Positions 43,913 to 57,300 of a DNA stretch of 64,000 bases are shown here, in pieces. The translations under genes were made by a program, and so were the position numbers. The DNA is taken from assembly GCA_963995505.1 (NCBI GenBank), contig OZ023187.1:20064584-20128583 (forward strand), read 5' to 3'. Origin of the DNA: Hypericum androsaemum. Lineage: Eukaryota; Streptophyta; Magnoliopsida; Malpighiales; Hypericaceae. The notes under the pieces were generated by a model, which worked only from the letters and a program-made list of their open reading frames with translations, made no database searches and was not told where the DNA came from. How positions within the stretch are numbered: the first letter of the stretch is position 1; every line of letters begins with the position of its first letter.

Positions 43913-46900
43913 TATCTTACTATTTAATAGTTGAGACAATAGTTTAGTTCATATCCAACTATTTAATAGTTGGGACAATAGTTGAGTGTGTATCCTATTA
44001 TTTATTAGTTGAGACAATAATTGAGTGCGTACTTACTATTTATTAGTTGAGACAATAATTGACTGTGTATCTTACTATTTAATAGTTGAGCTAATAGTTG
44101 AGTGTTTATGTTACTATTTAATAGGTTAGCCAATAGTTGAATGTGTATTTTGACATTTAATAGTTGAGACAATAGTTTAATCTATAACTTACTATTTAAT
44201 AGTTGAGACAATAGTTGAGTGTGTATCTTGCTATTTAATAGTTGAGACAATAGTTCAGTGTAAATCTTATAATTTAATAGTTGAGACAATAGTTGAGTGC
44301 GTATCTTACTATTTAATAGTTGAGACAATAATTGAGTCCATATCCTACTATTTAATAGTTGAGACAACAGTTGAGTGCATATATTACTATTTGATAGTTG
44401 AGACAATAGTTGAGTGCATATATTACTATTTAATAGTTGAGACAATAGTTGAGTCTTGCTATTTAATAGTTGAGACAATAGTTGAGTGTGTGTCTTACTA
44501 TTTAATAGTTGAGAAAATAGTTGAGAGTGTGTCTTACTATTTTATAGTTGAGCCAATAATTGAGTGTGTATCTTACTATTTAATAGTTGAGTCAATAGTT
44601 GAGTGTGTATCTTACTATCTAATAGTTGAGACAATAATTGGGTGTATATCTTACTATTTAATAGTTCAGACAATAGTTGAGCCAATAGTTTCTTACTATT
44701 TAATAGTAGAGACAATAGCATAGTGTATATCTTACTACTTAATAGTTGAGTGCGTATCTTACTATTTAACAGTTGAGATAATAATTGAATCTAAATTTTT
44801 CTATTTAATAGTTGAGACAATAGTTGAGTGCATATGTTACTATTTAATAGTTGAGATAATAATTGAGTCTTCCTATTTAATAGTTGAGATAATAGTTGTG
44901 TGTCTTTCTAACTATTTAATAGTTCAGATAATAGTTGAGCTAATAGTTTCTTACAATTTAATAGTAGAGACAATAGTGTGTGTGTATCTTACTATTTAAT
45001 AGTTGAGATAATACTTGAGTGCGTATCTTACTATCTAATAGTTGAGATAATAATTGAGTCCATATCTTAATATTTAATAGATGAGACAAAAGTTGAGTGC
45101 GTATCTTACCATATAATAGTTAAGACAATAGTTGAGTGCATATATTACTATTTAATGGTTAAGACAATAGTTGAGTCTTGCTATTTAAAAGTTGAGACAA
45201 TAGTTCAGTGTGTGTCTTACTACTTAATAGTTGTGAAAATAGTTGAGTGTGTGTCTTACTATTTAATAGTTGAGACAATAGTTTGGCCCATATCTTACTA
45301 TTTAATAGTTGAGACAATAGTTGAGTTCATATCTCACTATTTAGTAGTTGAGTGTGTATCTTACTATTTAATAGTTGAAACAATAGTTGACTATATGTCT
45401 TACTATTTAATAGTTGAGACAATAGTATAGTGTGTATCTTACTATTTAATAGTTGAGACAATAGTTGAGTACATATCTTACAATTTAATAGTTGATACAA
45501 CAGTTAAGTGTGTATCTTACTATTTAATATTTGAGACAATAGTTGAGTGTATATCTTACAATTTAATAGTTGAGACAACAGTGTAGTGCGTATCTTACTA
45601 CTTAATAGTTGAGACAATAGTTGAGTACATATCTTACAATTTAATAGTTGAGACAATAATCGGGTGCATATCTTACTATTTAACAGTTGAGACCATAGTT
45701 TGGTGCATATCGTACTATTTAATAGTTGAGGCAATAGCTGAGTGCATATGTTGATATTTAATAGCAGAGACAGTAGTTGAGTGCATATGTTACTATTTAA
45801 TAGTTGAGATAATAGGTGAGTGCATATCTTACTATTTACTAGTTGAGATAATAATTTAGTGCGTATCTTGCTATTTAATAGTTGAGACAATAGTTAAGTG
45901 TGTATCTTACTATTTATTAATTGAGATAATATTTGAGTACATATCTTACTATTTAATAGTTTAGACAATGATTAAGTGTGTATCTTACTATTTCATAGTT
46001 GAAATAATAACTGAGTGTATATTTTACTATTTAGTAGTTGAGACAATAGTTGAATGGATATCTTACTATTTAATAGTTGAGAAAATAATTGAGTACATAT
46101 CTTACTATTTAATAGTTCAGAAAATAGTTGAGTCTGTATCTTACTATTTAATACCTGAGAAATAGTCTAGTGTTTATCTTATTATTTAATAGTTGAGGCA
46201 ATAGTTAATTGTTTATCTTACTATTTAATAGTTGAGCCAATAGTTGAGTGTGTATCTTGCTATTTAATAGTTGAGACAATAGTTGAGTGTGTATCTTGCT
46301 ATTCAATAGTTGAGACAATAGTTGAGTGTGTGTCTTCCTATTTAATAGTTGAGAAAATAATTGAGTGTGTGTCTTACAATTTTATACTTGAGTCAATAGT
46401 TGAGTTTGCATCATACTATTTATTAGTTGAGCCAATAGTTAAGTGTGTATTTTGCTATTCAATAGTTGAGACAGTAGTTCAGTTTGTATCTTACTATTTA
46501 ATAGTTGAGACAATAGTTGAGTGTGTATCAGATTATTTAATAGTTGAGATAATAGTTTAGTGCATGTCCTACTATTTAATAGTTGTGACAATAGTTAAGT
46601 GCGTATCCTACTATTTATTAGTTGAGATAATAATTGAGTGCATATCTTACTATTTATTAGTTGAACCAATAGTTGAGTGTGTATCATGATATTTAATAGT
46701 TGAGATAATAGATCAATGTATATCTTACTATTTAATAGTTGAGACAAAGTTGAGTCTGTATCTTGCTATTTAATAGTTGAGAAAATAGTTAAGGCGTATC
46801 TGAATATTTAATAATTGAGATAATAATTGAGTCAATTTCTTATTATTTAATAGTTGAGACAATAGTTGAGTGCATCTATTACAATTTAATAGTTGAGACA

Positions 46901-49900
46901 ATAATTGAGACAATAGTTGAGCGTGTGTCTTGCTATTCAATAGCAAAGACAATAGTTGAGTGTGTATCTTCCTATTTAATAGTTGAGAAAATAATTGAGT
47001 GTATGTCTTACAATTTTATAGTTGAATCAATAGTTGAGTTTGTATCATACTATTTATTAGTTTGGCCAATAGTTAAGTGTGTATTTTGTTATTTAATTAT
47101 TGAGACAGTAGTTCAGCGTGTATCTTACTATTTGACAGTTGAGACAATAGTTGAGTGTGTATCCTACTATTTATTATTTGAGACAATAATTGAGTGCATA
47201 TCTTACTATTTATTAGTTTAGACAATAATTGAGTTTGTATCTTGCTATTTAATAGTTGAGCCGATAGTTTAGTATTTATGTTACAATTTAATAGTTGAGC
47301 CAATAGTTGAATGTATATCTTGATATTAAATAGTTGAGACAATAGTTTAATAAATATCTTACTATTTAATAGTTGAGATACATATCATACTATTTAATAG
47401 TTGAGATAATAGTTGAGATAATAGTTGAGTGCATATATTACTATTTAATAGTTGAGACAATAGTTGAGTGCAGATATTACTATTTAATAATTGAGACAAC
47501 AGTTGAGTCTTGCTATTTAATAGTCGAGACAATAGTTGAGTGTGTGTCTTACTATTTTAGAGTTGAGTCAATAGTTGAGTGTGTGTCTTACTATTTTATA
47601 GCTGAGCCAATAGTGGAGTGTGTATTTTACTATTTAATAGCTGAGACAATAGTTGAGTGTGTATCTTACTATGTAATAGTTGAGATAATAGTTTGGTGCA
47701 TTTCTTACTATTTAATAGTTCAGACAATAGTTGAGTTCATATCTTACTATTTAGTAGTTTAGTGTGTATCTTACTATTTAATAGTTGAGACCATAGTTGA
47801 GTGTGTATCTTAATATTAAATAGTTGAGACAATAGTTGAGTGTATATCTTACTATTTAATAGTTGAGACAATAGTGCAGTGCGTATCTTACTATTTAATA
47901 GTTGAGATAATAGTTTAGTACATATTTTATAATTTAATAGCTCAGACAATAGATGAGTGCATAGCTTACAATTTAATAGTTAAGACCATAGTTGGGCACA
48001 TATTGTACTATTTAATAGTTGAGATAATAGCTGAGTGCATATTTTGATATTTAATAGCTGAGACAATAGTAGAGTGCATATCTTACAATTTAATAGTTCC
48101 GACAATAGGTGAGTGCATATCTTACTATTTAAAAGTTGAGATAATAATTTAGTGTGTATCTTTCCATTTAATAGTTGAGACAATAGTTGATTGTGTATCT
48201 TACAATTTATTAGTTGAGACAATAGTTGAGTGCATATCTTACTATTTAATAGTTGAGACAATAATTAAGTGTGTATCTTACTATTTATTAGTTGAGATAA
48301 TAATTGAGTGGGTATCTTACAATTTAGTAGTTGAGAAAATAGTTGAGTGGATATCTTACTATTTAATAAATGGAATAATAATGGAGTCCATATCTTACTA
48401 TTTAATTGTTGAGACAATAATTGAGTGCATATATTACAATTTATTAGTTAAGACAATAGTTGAGTGTATATATTACTATTTAATAGTTAAGACAATAGTT
48501 GAGTTTTGCTATTTAATAGTTGAGACAATAATTGATAGTGTGTCTTACTATTTAATAGTTGAGTGTGTCTTACTATTTAATAGTTGAGCCAATAGTTGAG
48601 TGTGTATCTTACTATTTAATAGTTGAGACAATAATTGAGTGTGTGTCTTACTATTTTATAGTTGAGCCAATAGTCTATTGTGTTTCTTACTATTTTATAG
48701 TTGAGCCAATAGTTGAGTGTGTAAAATCTTTCTATTTAATAGTTGAGACAATAGTTGAGTATTTGTCTTACTATTTAATAGTTGAGAAAATAGTTGAGTG
48801 TGTATCTTACTATTTTATAGTTGAGCCAATAGTTGAGTGTGTATCTTACTATTTAATAGTTGAGACAATAATTGAATATGTGTCTTACTATTTTATAGTT
48901 GAGTCAATAGTTGATTGTGTTTCTTACTATTTTATAGTTAAGCCAATAGTTGAGGGTGTAAACTCTTACTATTTAATAGTTGAGACAATAGTTGAGTGTG
49001 TATCTTACTATTTAATAGTTTTTAGACAATAGAGTAGTGTGTATTCTACTATTTAATAGTTGATACAATAGTTTTGCGCATATCTTACTATTTAATAGTT
49101 TAGACAATAGTTTAGTGCATATCTTACAATTTAATAGTTGTGTGTTTCTTACTATTTAATAGTTTAGATAATAGTTGAGTGTGTATCTTACTATTAAATA
49201 GTTGAGCGTGTATCTTACTATTTAATAGTTGAGACAATAGTGTATTGCGTATCTTAGTATTTAATAGTTGAGATAATAGTTGGGTGCATACATATTTAAC
49301 AGTTGAGACTGTAGTTGGGTGCATATTTTACTATTTAATAGTTGAGGCAATAGTTAAGTGTATATGTTGATATTTAATAGCGGATACAATAGTTGAGTGC
49401 ATATCTCACTATTTAATAGTTGAGAAAAAAACATAGTGCATATCTTACTATTTAATTGTTGAGACAATAATTTAGTGCATATATTGTTATTTAATACTTG
49501 AGACAATAGTTGAGAGCGTATATTGCTATTTATTAGTTAAGATAACAGTTGAGTGCATATCTTACTATTTAATAGTTGAGACAATAATTAAGTCTACATC
49601 TTACTATTTAATAGTTGAGATAATAATTGAATGTGTATCTTACTATTTAGTAGTTGAGACAATTATTGAGAAGGTATCTTACTATTTAATAATTGAAAAA
49701 ATAATTGAATGGATGTCTTACTATTTAATAGTTGAAAAATAGTCTAGTATTTATCTTCCGATTTAATTGTTGAGTCAATAGTTAATTATTTATCTTACTA
49801 TTTAATAGTTGAGCCAATAGTTGAGTGTGTATCTTGCTATTTAATAGTTTAGACAATAGTTGAGTGTGTATCTTGCTATTGAATAGTTAAGATAATATTT

Positions 49901-51369
49901 GAGTGTGTATCTTACTATTTAATAGTTGAGAAAATAGTTAGGTGTGTGTCTTACAGTTTAATAGTTTAGACAATAGTTGAGTGTGTATCATACTATTTAT
50001 TAGCTGAGCCAATAGTTAAGTGTGTATTTTGCTATTCAATAGTTGAGACAGTAGATCAGTTTGTATCTAACTACTTAACAGTTGAGATAATAGTTGAAAT
50101 GTGTATCATATTATTTAATAGTTGAGATAATAGTTTAGTGCATATCCTACTATTTAATAGTTGAGACAATAGTTAATTGAGTATCCTACTATTTATTAGT
50201 TGAGATAATAATTGAGTTTTTTATCTTACTATATATTAGTTGAGACAATAATTGAGTGTGTATCTTACTATTTAATAGTTGAGATAATAGTTAAGTGTGT
50301 ATCTTACTATTTAAAAGTTGAGACAATAATGCATTACATATCTTACTATTATAGTTGAGACAATAGTTGGGTACTTATCTTACAATTTAAAAGTTGAGAC
50401 AATAGTTAGGTGCATTTCTTACTATTTAATAGTTGAGACCATAATTGAGTGCATATCTACTATTTAATAGTTGAGGCAATAGTTGAGTATATATCTTGAT
50501 ATGTAATAGCTGAGACAATAGATGAGTGCATATCTCACTATTTAATAGTTGCGACAATAATAGACTGCATATCTTACTATTTAATAGTTGAGACAATAAT
50601 TTAGTGCGTATCTTGCAATTTAATACTTGAGACAATAGTTGAGTGCGTATATTACTATTTATTAGTTAAGATAATATTTGAGTGCATATCTTACTATTTA
50701 ATAGTTGAGACAATAATTAAGTCTGTATCTTACTATATAATAGTTGAGACAATAATTTAGTGTGTATCTTACTATTTAGTAGTTGAGACAATTGTTAAGT
50801 GGGTATCTTACTATTTAATAATTATTGAGAAAATAGTTGAATGGATATCTTCCTATTTAATAGTTGAAAAAATAGTTGAGTGTGTATCTTACTATTTAAT
50901 ATTTGAGAAATAGTCTAGTATTTATCTTACTATTTAATTGTTGAGTCAATAATTAATTGTTTGTCTTACTATTTAATAGGTTAGCCGATAGTTAAGTGTG
51001 TATCTTGCTATTTAATAGTTTAGACAATAGTTGAGTGTGTATCTTGCTATTTAATAGTTAAGACAATAGTTGAGTGTATGTCTTCTTATTCAGTAGTTGA
51101 GAAAATAGTTGAGTGCGTATCTTACTATTTAATAGTTGAATGCGTATCTTATTATTTATTAGTACGGATAATAATTCAATAATTGAGTCTTGCTATTTAA
51201 TAGTTGAGATAATAATTGAGTGTGTCTCTTCATATTTAATAGTTGGGAAAATAGTAGAGTGTGCATCTTACTATTTTATAATTGAGTCAATAGTTGAGTA
51301 TATATTTTACTATTTAATAGTTTAGCCAATAGTTGGATTTTTATCTTGCTATTTAATAGTTGAGACAAC
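43913..51369. repeat. satellite array, 39-bp unit, about 7.4 kb
   Basis: Continuous degenerate tandem array with consensus near ATCTTACTATTTAATAGTTG + AGACAATAGTTGAGTGTGT. Length divided by unit gives about 190 copies. The unit contains an imperfect self-duplication (AATAGTTGAG twice) and an inverted repeat (ACTATT-T-AATAGT). Because 39 is a multiple of three, long frames stay open on both strands with 13-residue periods (YYLIVETIVECVS on plus, SQLLNSKICTQLL on minus); these are not genes. Higher-order structure exists: a six-unit block of about 237 bp repeats at 48575-48810 and 48812-49048, and a shortened 30-bp unit (GAGTCTTGCTATTTAATAG) recurs at 44453, 45175, 47509 and 51186. Confidence 0.95.
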
Positions 51370-51596
51370 ACTTTTTTTTGCAACCTAGTTGGCAATATGA
51401 GTTGGCACCCTACATTATATTTTTTTGCCGGTTGGTTTATATGTTGCACAAAATTAAATATCATTTTTAATCCCTAATTTTTTATAGTTTTTTAAAAACT
51501 CCTCCTCTCTCTCCCCTCTCTTCTTTTTCTTCCTGCATCTTTCTCCTCCTGACCTTTCCCTTCTACTTCCTCCATCATCCATCTACTTTCCTTACT

Positions 51597-51855
51597 TTAT
51601 GAACTAAAAAAATTGGTGTCACTAAAAAGTTGCCCAAAATTCAGAAGCGGAGAGATCTGATTTCGCCGATGTTCGGTTCCCCTTGGGGAGACTGAATAGA
51701 TTCTTGGTCTGGTCCTGGAGCTGAGCGGAGCAACTCCGTGGTTCACCAGGCGGAACAAGCCCCACTCCTCACAGGCGCCGGCGAGGAAGTCCAGTCGAGG
51801 CCGTAGGACGCAAACGACCCTAGACTCACCGTACAGGAGAGGAATAGTAGACAAA
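51597..51855 (-). pseudogene. 2-oxoglutarate-dependent dioxygenase relic, N-terminal part
   Basis: The minus strand reads LDFLAGACEEWGLFRLVNHGV, of which CEEWGLFRLVNHGV is the hallmark of the N-terminal domain of plant 2-oxoglutarate/iron dioxygenases. One base off frame it continues LQDQTKNLFSLPKGNR and SASEFWATF, matching the next family stretch (L-D-T-ELF-LP-E-K ... YFWGTP). The wording is closest, from memory, to gibberellin-oxidase-like members. The frameshift and lack of the iron-binding HxD...H domain make it dead. It lies 110 bp from the prenyltransferase relic D. Confidence 0.6.
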
Positions 51856-51964
51856 CCCTTTTTCTCCTTTCTGGTTGTTGGGCCATTATTATTATTATTC
51901 TCATTTTTATTTTTATGGTTGTGTAATTATTGCAAACCAGACGTTACTAAAACAAAACCCTATG

Positions 51965-52105
51965 TTCTAGAGATATATCTGGAGCAATATTTGGGAATCT
52001 ATTTTTGGATCGATATAACAAGATATTTGATTTTTTGTGATGATTGTAAGAAAGTTTTGGGGGAGGCAAAATTTGGCATTGAGAAAATCTTTTGGGTATG
52101 CACTT
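51965..52105 (-). pseudogene. UbiA prenyltransferase relic D: part of first exon
   Basis: 47 codons without a stop read KCIPKRFSQ, LPPPKLSYNHHKKSNILLY and NRFPNIAPDIS, aligning with the transit-peptide exon of gene B (FSQYHGLPPPKLYSDHNNSN, LLYQPKNNSPNIAPKIS). DNA similarity to 61909-62060 is plain. No other exon of this copy lies downstream: the dioxygenase relic and the satellite follow. The 5' side is cut by the LINE insertion at 52139. Transit peptides diverge fast, so the match implies a fairly recent duplicate of B. Confidence 0.75.
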
Positions 52106-52138
52106 GAAAATGTCCTCTCACACATTCTGTTTCCTTTT

Positions 52139-52762
52139 TTTTATAGGGAAAAATATTAATTTCATTCATCAGTAACACGTTAAAAGTTTACACCAAATCT
52201 GACTCCAGACAAACTAGCAACTCCGGCGGAGGAACACAAAGAAACTAACAGCTGAAGTAGACTGGATACAATATTTAGTAAAATTGTGGGCCGTCATATT
52301 CGCTTCTCTCCGGACAAAGTTCAATCGATATTCTTCGAGCCTCGCCATCAGCTGCTGGCAATCCGCTATAATAATAGCGAGGTCACTTCGGTCAGTAGTG
52401 CTAATTCCACGCCGTGCTTGATAGCAATGTGAGATGGGAGATGTGAGGGAGAAGCCGGCCACCTGTGTCATCACGGAGTACTGCACCAATTTGTCCTCCA
52501 TCGGTGTCAGATCAGATTTACCAGCATCGGAGTTGATTTTTAGCCATCCCTGTGGTGGACAGGACCAATGCTCATGAGATCTCAGGCAGCGACAGTACGA
52601 GGATTAGCAGCAAGAAAATTACTCAAAAAACTTAAGGCCCGTGAAACCTCCATAGAACTGTCACCCATATAGCTCTCATCTCCACATTCATTCCGAAGTA
52701 TAGGTTGGTCTCCACTTCATTAAAGGAGACAGCCGATAGAGACTCGGGTCATTAAATTTTTG
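52139..52762 (-). mobile_element. 5'-truncated LINE with RNase H domain
   Basis: Flanked by a perfect 17-bp repeat ACATTCTGTTTCCTTTT (52122-52138, 52763-52779), typical of target-primed reverse transcription; the T run at the left end is the reversed poly(A). The minus strand encodes CPPQGWLKINSDAGKSD, then LAIIIADCQQLMARLEEY and LNFVRREANMTAHNF, the RNase H-like domain of plant LINE ORF2. Only one small break separates the two halves. It inserted into DNA upstream of, or within, prenyltransferase relic D. Confidence 0.85.
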
Positions 52763-52779
52763 ACATTCTGTTTCCTTTT

Positions 52780-54317
52780 CATATCTACTTATTGTATCGA
52801 TTTCGAATCCTCGGAAATGTAACAATGTTAAAAACTTGTTGGAAGATATTTGTCATCTTTCAAAGATATTCATCCAACTCAAATCTGAATTAGCCGACTT
52901 CTTATTAGTCTGGTGATATGAAATCAAGAAAACTTATCATATCAATTATAACCTGAAAGCACTTACCAATTCGAAACATAAACGCCTAAAGAGGCAGAAT
53001 GATTGAGAAAATTTGGTATGCAATTTTTAGGACATTACATGGGGCTATGGAAACTCAAACCGGATTAGTTTGTAAGGAGTCGGATATCATCGGGAACTTC
53101 TCATTTATTCCATCTTATTAGATATTATAGAATGGTTATATTGGTTTAAGACTATGCCAGTACAAATAAACCAGGACTTACTCTTGTATTTAGTAGCTAC
53201 TAGGGATTGGTGATAACGCCGAACTCATCTTATGTCTATCATACTTGGGGGAACTCTTTGTAAGAAGATATTATGGGATGTTCGAAATGTGTGCAGCGGT
53301 GATGATTTTTTTTGTTATTTCTCTACCATAGGTTGTTCTCCTGGTTTTATTATAGCAAGATTTCAACATCCCAAAATGTAAATACGTAAATCTTGACGAT
53401 TATGGTGAATAAAGCTTATTTGCATATAAAAAACATAACGCCTAATTCACATCTCCAACAAGCTCTTGGTAAGTAAGATAATTTTGCATTCAAACAAGTT
53501 TTGATGATGCTAGCACTCGAAAAAGTATCGAGCCTAAAAAACCAACTCCCAATGCGCACGAAATCAAGATAGATATTAATAGGTTCAACAAGGGGCTAAG
53601 TTCTCTTGGTGGATTTCTTCGTGCAAGCTTATAAGACGACTGGAAATCAAAAGGAAGATTATCATATAAGATTACCACAGATTAATCTTGAGATAATTAC
53701 TATCTAACTAACGTTGCTTGTTAGATAGGTAATCTTTAGTTTGTTGAGGCGACATGTATTCGTGATCATGGACCAGTGTAACAATAGCGATTTTAATTAC
53801 TTGCTATTTTGGCAATTATAAATAAAATTTTACTTGTTAAAAAATATTTTTATCCGACTCCAACCTAGATTAACTACCTTAGTGCACCGGACACTAGATA
53901 GTATGAACATACGAGTTTAGTGAAATGGCCGAGTTGCCTAAGCCACACAACCAAATAAACTTACATTTGTAATTTCATGGAAAATTTAAAGAAATGCAAG
54001 TAAATAAATTACAATTTATTGGAATTTTTGGGAGAGGACTAAGTTAATTAAAGCAAAATATTATTTGGTCCCAAGTTGGAGAAAATATATTGATTCGTCC
54101 CTCTTTTGTGCCACGAGATTGAAGGAGTGTGCACCGCACAAACACTCTCTCTCCCTCTCCCTCTTGCCAAGTTTTGTTGATGTGTATTTGAATGATCTTA
54201 GAGAGGTGAGTTTGCCTTGTTGTACTCGAATCTATGCGTCAATTTGTGGTTAATAAAAATTAATGGACTAGTGCCCCTCACCTTTACCAAAAAAAGAAAT
54301 ATCTAATGCCTCTCCAA
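52780..54317. other. 3' flank of gene B, no gene recognised
   Basis: AT-rich. A 62-codon minus-strand frame at 53490-53678 has one hydrophobic segment (LLISILISCALGVGFLGSIL) after a possible splice acceptor, but I recognise no family and do not call it a gene. Confidence 0.35.
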
Positions 54318-57300
54318 CTAGATAAAAGGAAAAAAAATGTATTGGGCAACAAGTAGCTTGGATAGAGATAGTTTAAATGATAGTCCTGCTTCCTGCAAAA
54401 TTACAATAAATATATTATTAATTATACCATAATATACTTTGTAAAACTAGACCTCCATAAATAAATATAAAAAATTCGCTATTTGGGCGCAGCAGAAAAT
54501 TAAGAAGTAATCTAATGATGAATAAAATAAATGTATGTATTGAGATGATCTGTTTCATCACTTTCTTTTCGATCGACATTTTGGAAACCTAATTAAAGTG
54601 TACATTAAAAGAATTTACCTTGGTATAATTTGCCTTTTCCAACTTCCAAGTCTGAGAAAAAAAAATTGTTGGATAATGCGTATGAGTAATTAAATTTAGT
54701 AGCTGAAAGATGAAGTATAATAAATCATGTCCATTTGTAAGATAGAGATTATACATCGCCTAATTGAAGATTTCTATTTTTAATAAATTAAAAGGAAGCA
54801 CAGAGATTTGAAGTTATAAATTTCTACGTGAAAATAATAGTAATCTCTACAGGTCTGCTTTAATTGCAAGATGTCAAGTAAAAAAAAGCAACATTAATTA
54901 AATTGTAGTATGCTAAAGGTTAAATTAATAAATTAAATTACCTTTTAAAAAAAAGTATGCAGAAGATAAGATGCGCACCTGGAAGATGAAGTATGAAGCT
55001 AGCATAACATGTGCTGGTACCATAATAATCTGTCTAAATACCTGATTGATAGAGGATATCGAATTTAAATTTTTTTCTACGCAATCATATATTCTTTGAA
55101 GTTACCTTCAATATTCTGTAATTAATAAGATATGATGACATACAGTAGAATTTACCTGAGGTAGGAAAATAGCCGTTACGATAGCACCTACGTAATTTAG
55201 TAGCATGCACCCAAAACTAAATATCGTAACTTTTTTGGGTCCATGAATTGATGCTAAAGTTGGTACGTTGTACCTGTTTGTTTTTTACAATGTCAAAAAC
55301 TGAAATTAATCCAGATGTAAAAGTGCAAAAAGAACTAGAACAGTGAGTATTATGTAGATTTCAACCTTTTTTATATGTCTATATGAATGAATTATAGTCT
55401 TTTTTAACTAGAGTTTATCAATAGTAATGTTTACAATCTACTTAGTGCAAAAAATTTTTTTGTGATATTACGAAAGCCGGTCTCGTTAAACTCCACCGCA
55501 ATAAAATTCAATTAAAGAGTACCTGAATAGAATAGAACTCTATTTTGACGTTGATATCGCTAGATCTACTTTTATACCGTGATTCTCCAAGCAAATTACA
55601 TAATGAATTATAGCCCGTTGATCAACGTTATTCAAAATAATCGACATCAATTATGAGACAGATCAAGCTAACAACTTACATCTTATCTCCTTCCAAGTCT
55701 TCAATATCTTTCATTACACCGAAGACGAGTGCAATCATCGTTGAAGTTATCGCCATAAATATATCTGGTGCACTGAGAGGCACAATTAACTACGAGTGAG
55801 GAAATTAATTATAAATCTCATGAATGAATTTATTATTGGTCCATTAGTGAAAGATGATTCAAGAGAGCACCTTAATTGAAAAGAAAGTCCCATGGTTTCT
55901 CTTGCTGCACCCGACGATAGAATAGTTGAAAACCCTAGCTAGTTGGATCAATCAAATAAGTCAGAAAAATTGGAGTTCTGGATTAAATGAAACGAGATCT
56001 AATTTTTCGCAAAGGTAAAAATTGCACATTACTCCAAATGTACCAAAGATACAACTCTGCGCCTATGCTAATATCAAATCCATAAAAGGTTCGCCTAAAA
56101 TTTTGATACCTAGAATCCAACACCCACCACTCTATCGGTCTACAACGATCATTTAAATTCTCATCTTATTAGCCACGTTCTTAATACGATCCGACATATC
56201 TCCTTTCAAAAGAGTAATCAGATTACTCAATATAAACCCCAGACTCCATGTAAGCTACTATTGAGGTACAAAAATAATATCGACATTGTCAACATATTTT
56301 GAGGTACCCGGTGTGGTCTCAAAGTGATCGGATGACCGATGACCGATGTGGTCCCAAAGTGACCGATTGGAATGAAGAGATTCTTGCGGGTATGGAAAAG
56401 AGAGACATGTATCTACAATTTTATTTTCAAGAACCTTGCCTAATTTGGATCAGAAGCGGGACTAAACAAAGTGCCAACTCTTGGTATTAGCTTGCTCTTT
56501 GAGTTCTGACGGACTTTGGTAGATCGGCGGTAGATTTTGACTCGAGCATTGGATTGAGCTGATTCTTTCGGCTATGGAAAGGTAAAACAAATATCTACAA
56601 CTTTGTAGTTTAGAACTTCTTCCAATTCGAAGTAAAATATGGTCAGAAATCTACTTCAAGATGAGCATACTTTGAACCGGTTCGGTCTGCTTCCCGCTTG
56701 CAAGACCAAGGCGGAAGCGCGGTTCGGTCCGCTTCCCACCCGCCTGGGTAATACTCCTCAGTAAAATGCTCATAACTTTCTGTCCGGAACTTGGATTAAG
56801 ATGATTCAAGTTGTTCTACGAAGCCAAGACATAAATCTACGACTTTGTAGTTTATCATGTCTTCAGATTCAAAGCGAAAGTAGGTCAAAAATATAGGTCA
56901 AAGCGGGAGGACGCTTTGGTCCTTATGGCGGAAAGCAACAGGACGCTTTGGCCCTCGAGGCGAGAGCCCGGATGTCGCTTTGGCCTTCAAAGAGGGAGGT
57001 CGGAAGGTGCTTTGACCTACAAGGCTGGAGGCCGGATGGTTGCTTCGACCTACAAGGCGGAAACCCGGATGGTCACTTTGATCTTCAAGGCGGGAGCCCG
57101 GAGTGTGCTTTGTCCTTTGAAGTGGGGTGTCTGGGTTGGACACTTCGGTCCGTGAATCAACAACGGGAAACCTAAGGCGGGAAGATTGTTGAAGTACGAA
57201 ATTAATTATCCAAGTTGAGTGACCCGGGCTCGTTGGTGCATGGCCCATTAGGCCATCTAGCCTGTTACGAGGCGGCATACCGCCTTCGATGTGTAAGCGG

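Noticed and set aside
43913..51369. CRISPR-like array
   Set aside because: Units are directly adjacent with no unique spacers, and the context is a plant nuclear genome.
51366..51400. Helitron 3' end at CTAG|T after the satellite
   Set aside because: No hairpin stands before the CTAG and no TC end was found on the far side, so the minisatellite-in-Helitron idea lacks support.
44182..51464. Many long frames on both strands inside the satellite (for example 48559-49032, 157 codons)
   Set aside because: They are 13-residue translations of the 39-bp unit; open because the period is a multiple of three. No promoter, no codon signal and equal openness on both strands.
53490..53678. 62-codon minus-strand frame with one hydrophobic segment after a possible acceptor
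   Set aside because: No family recognised, no matching donor exon, and it is not the last exon of gene B, which was found at 54318-54392.
56898..57278. 126-codon minus-strand frame in the GC-rich repeat of intron 4
   Set aside because: Its periodic Pro/Arg/Ser text mirrors the 40-bp tandem units beneath it.
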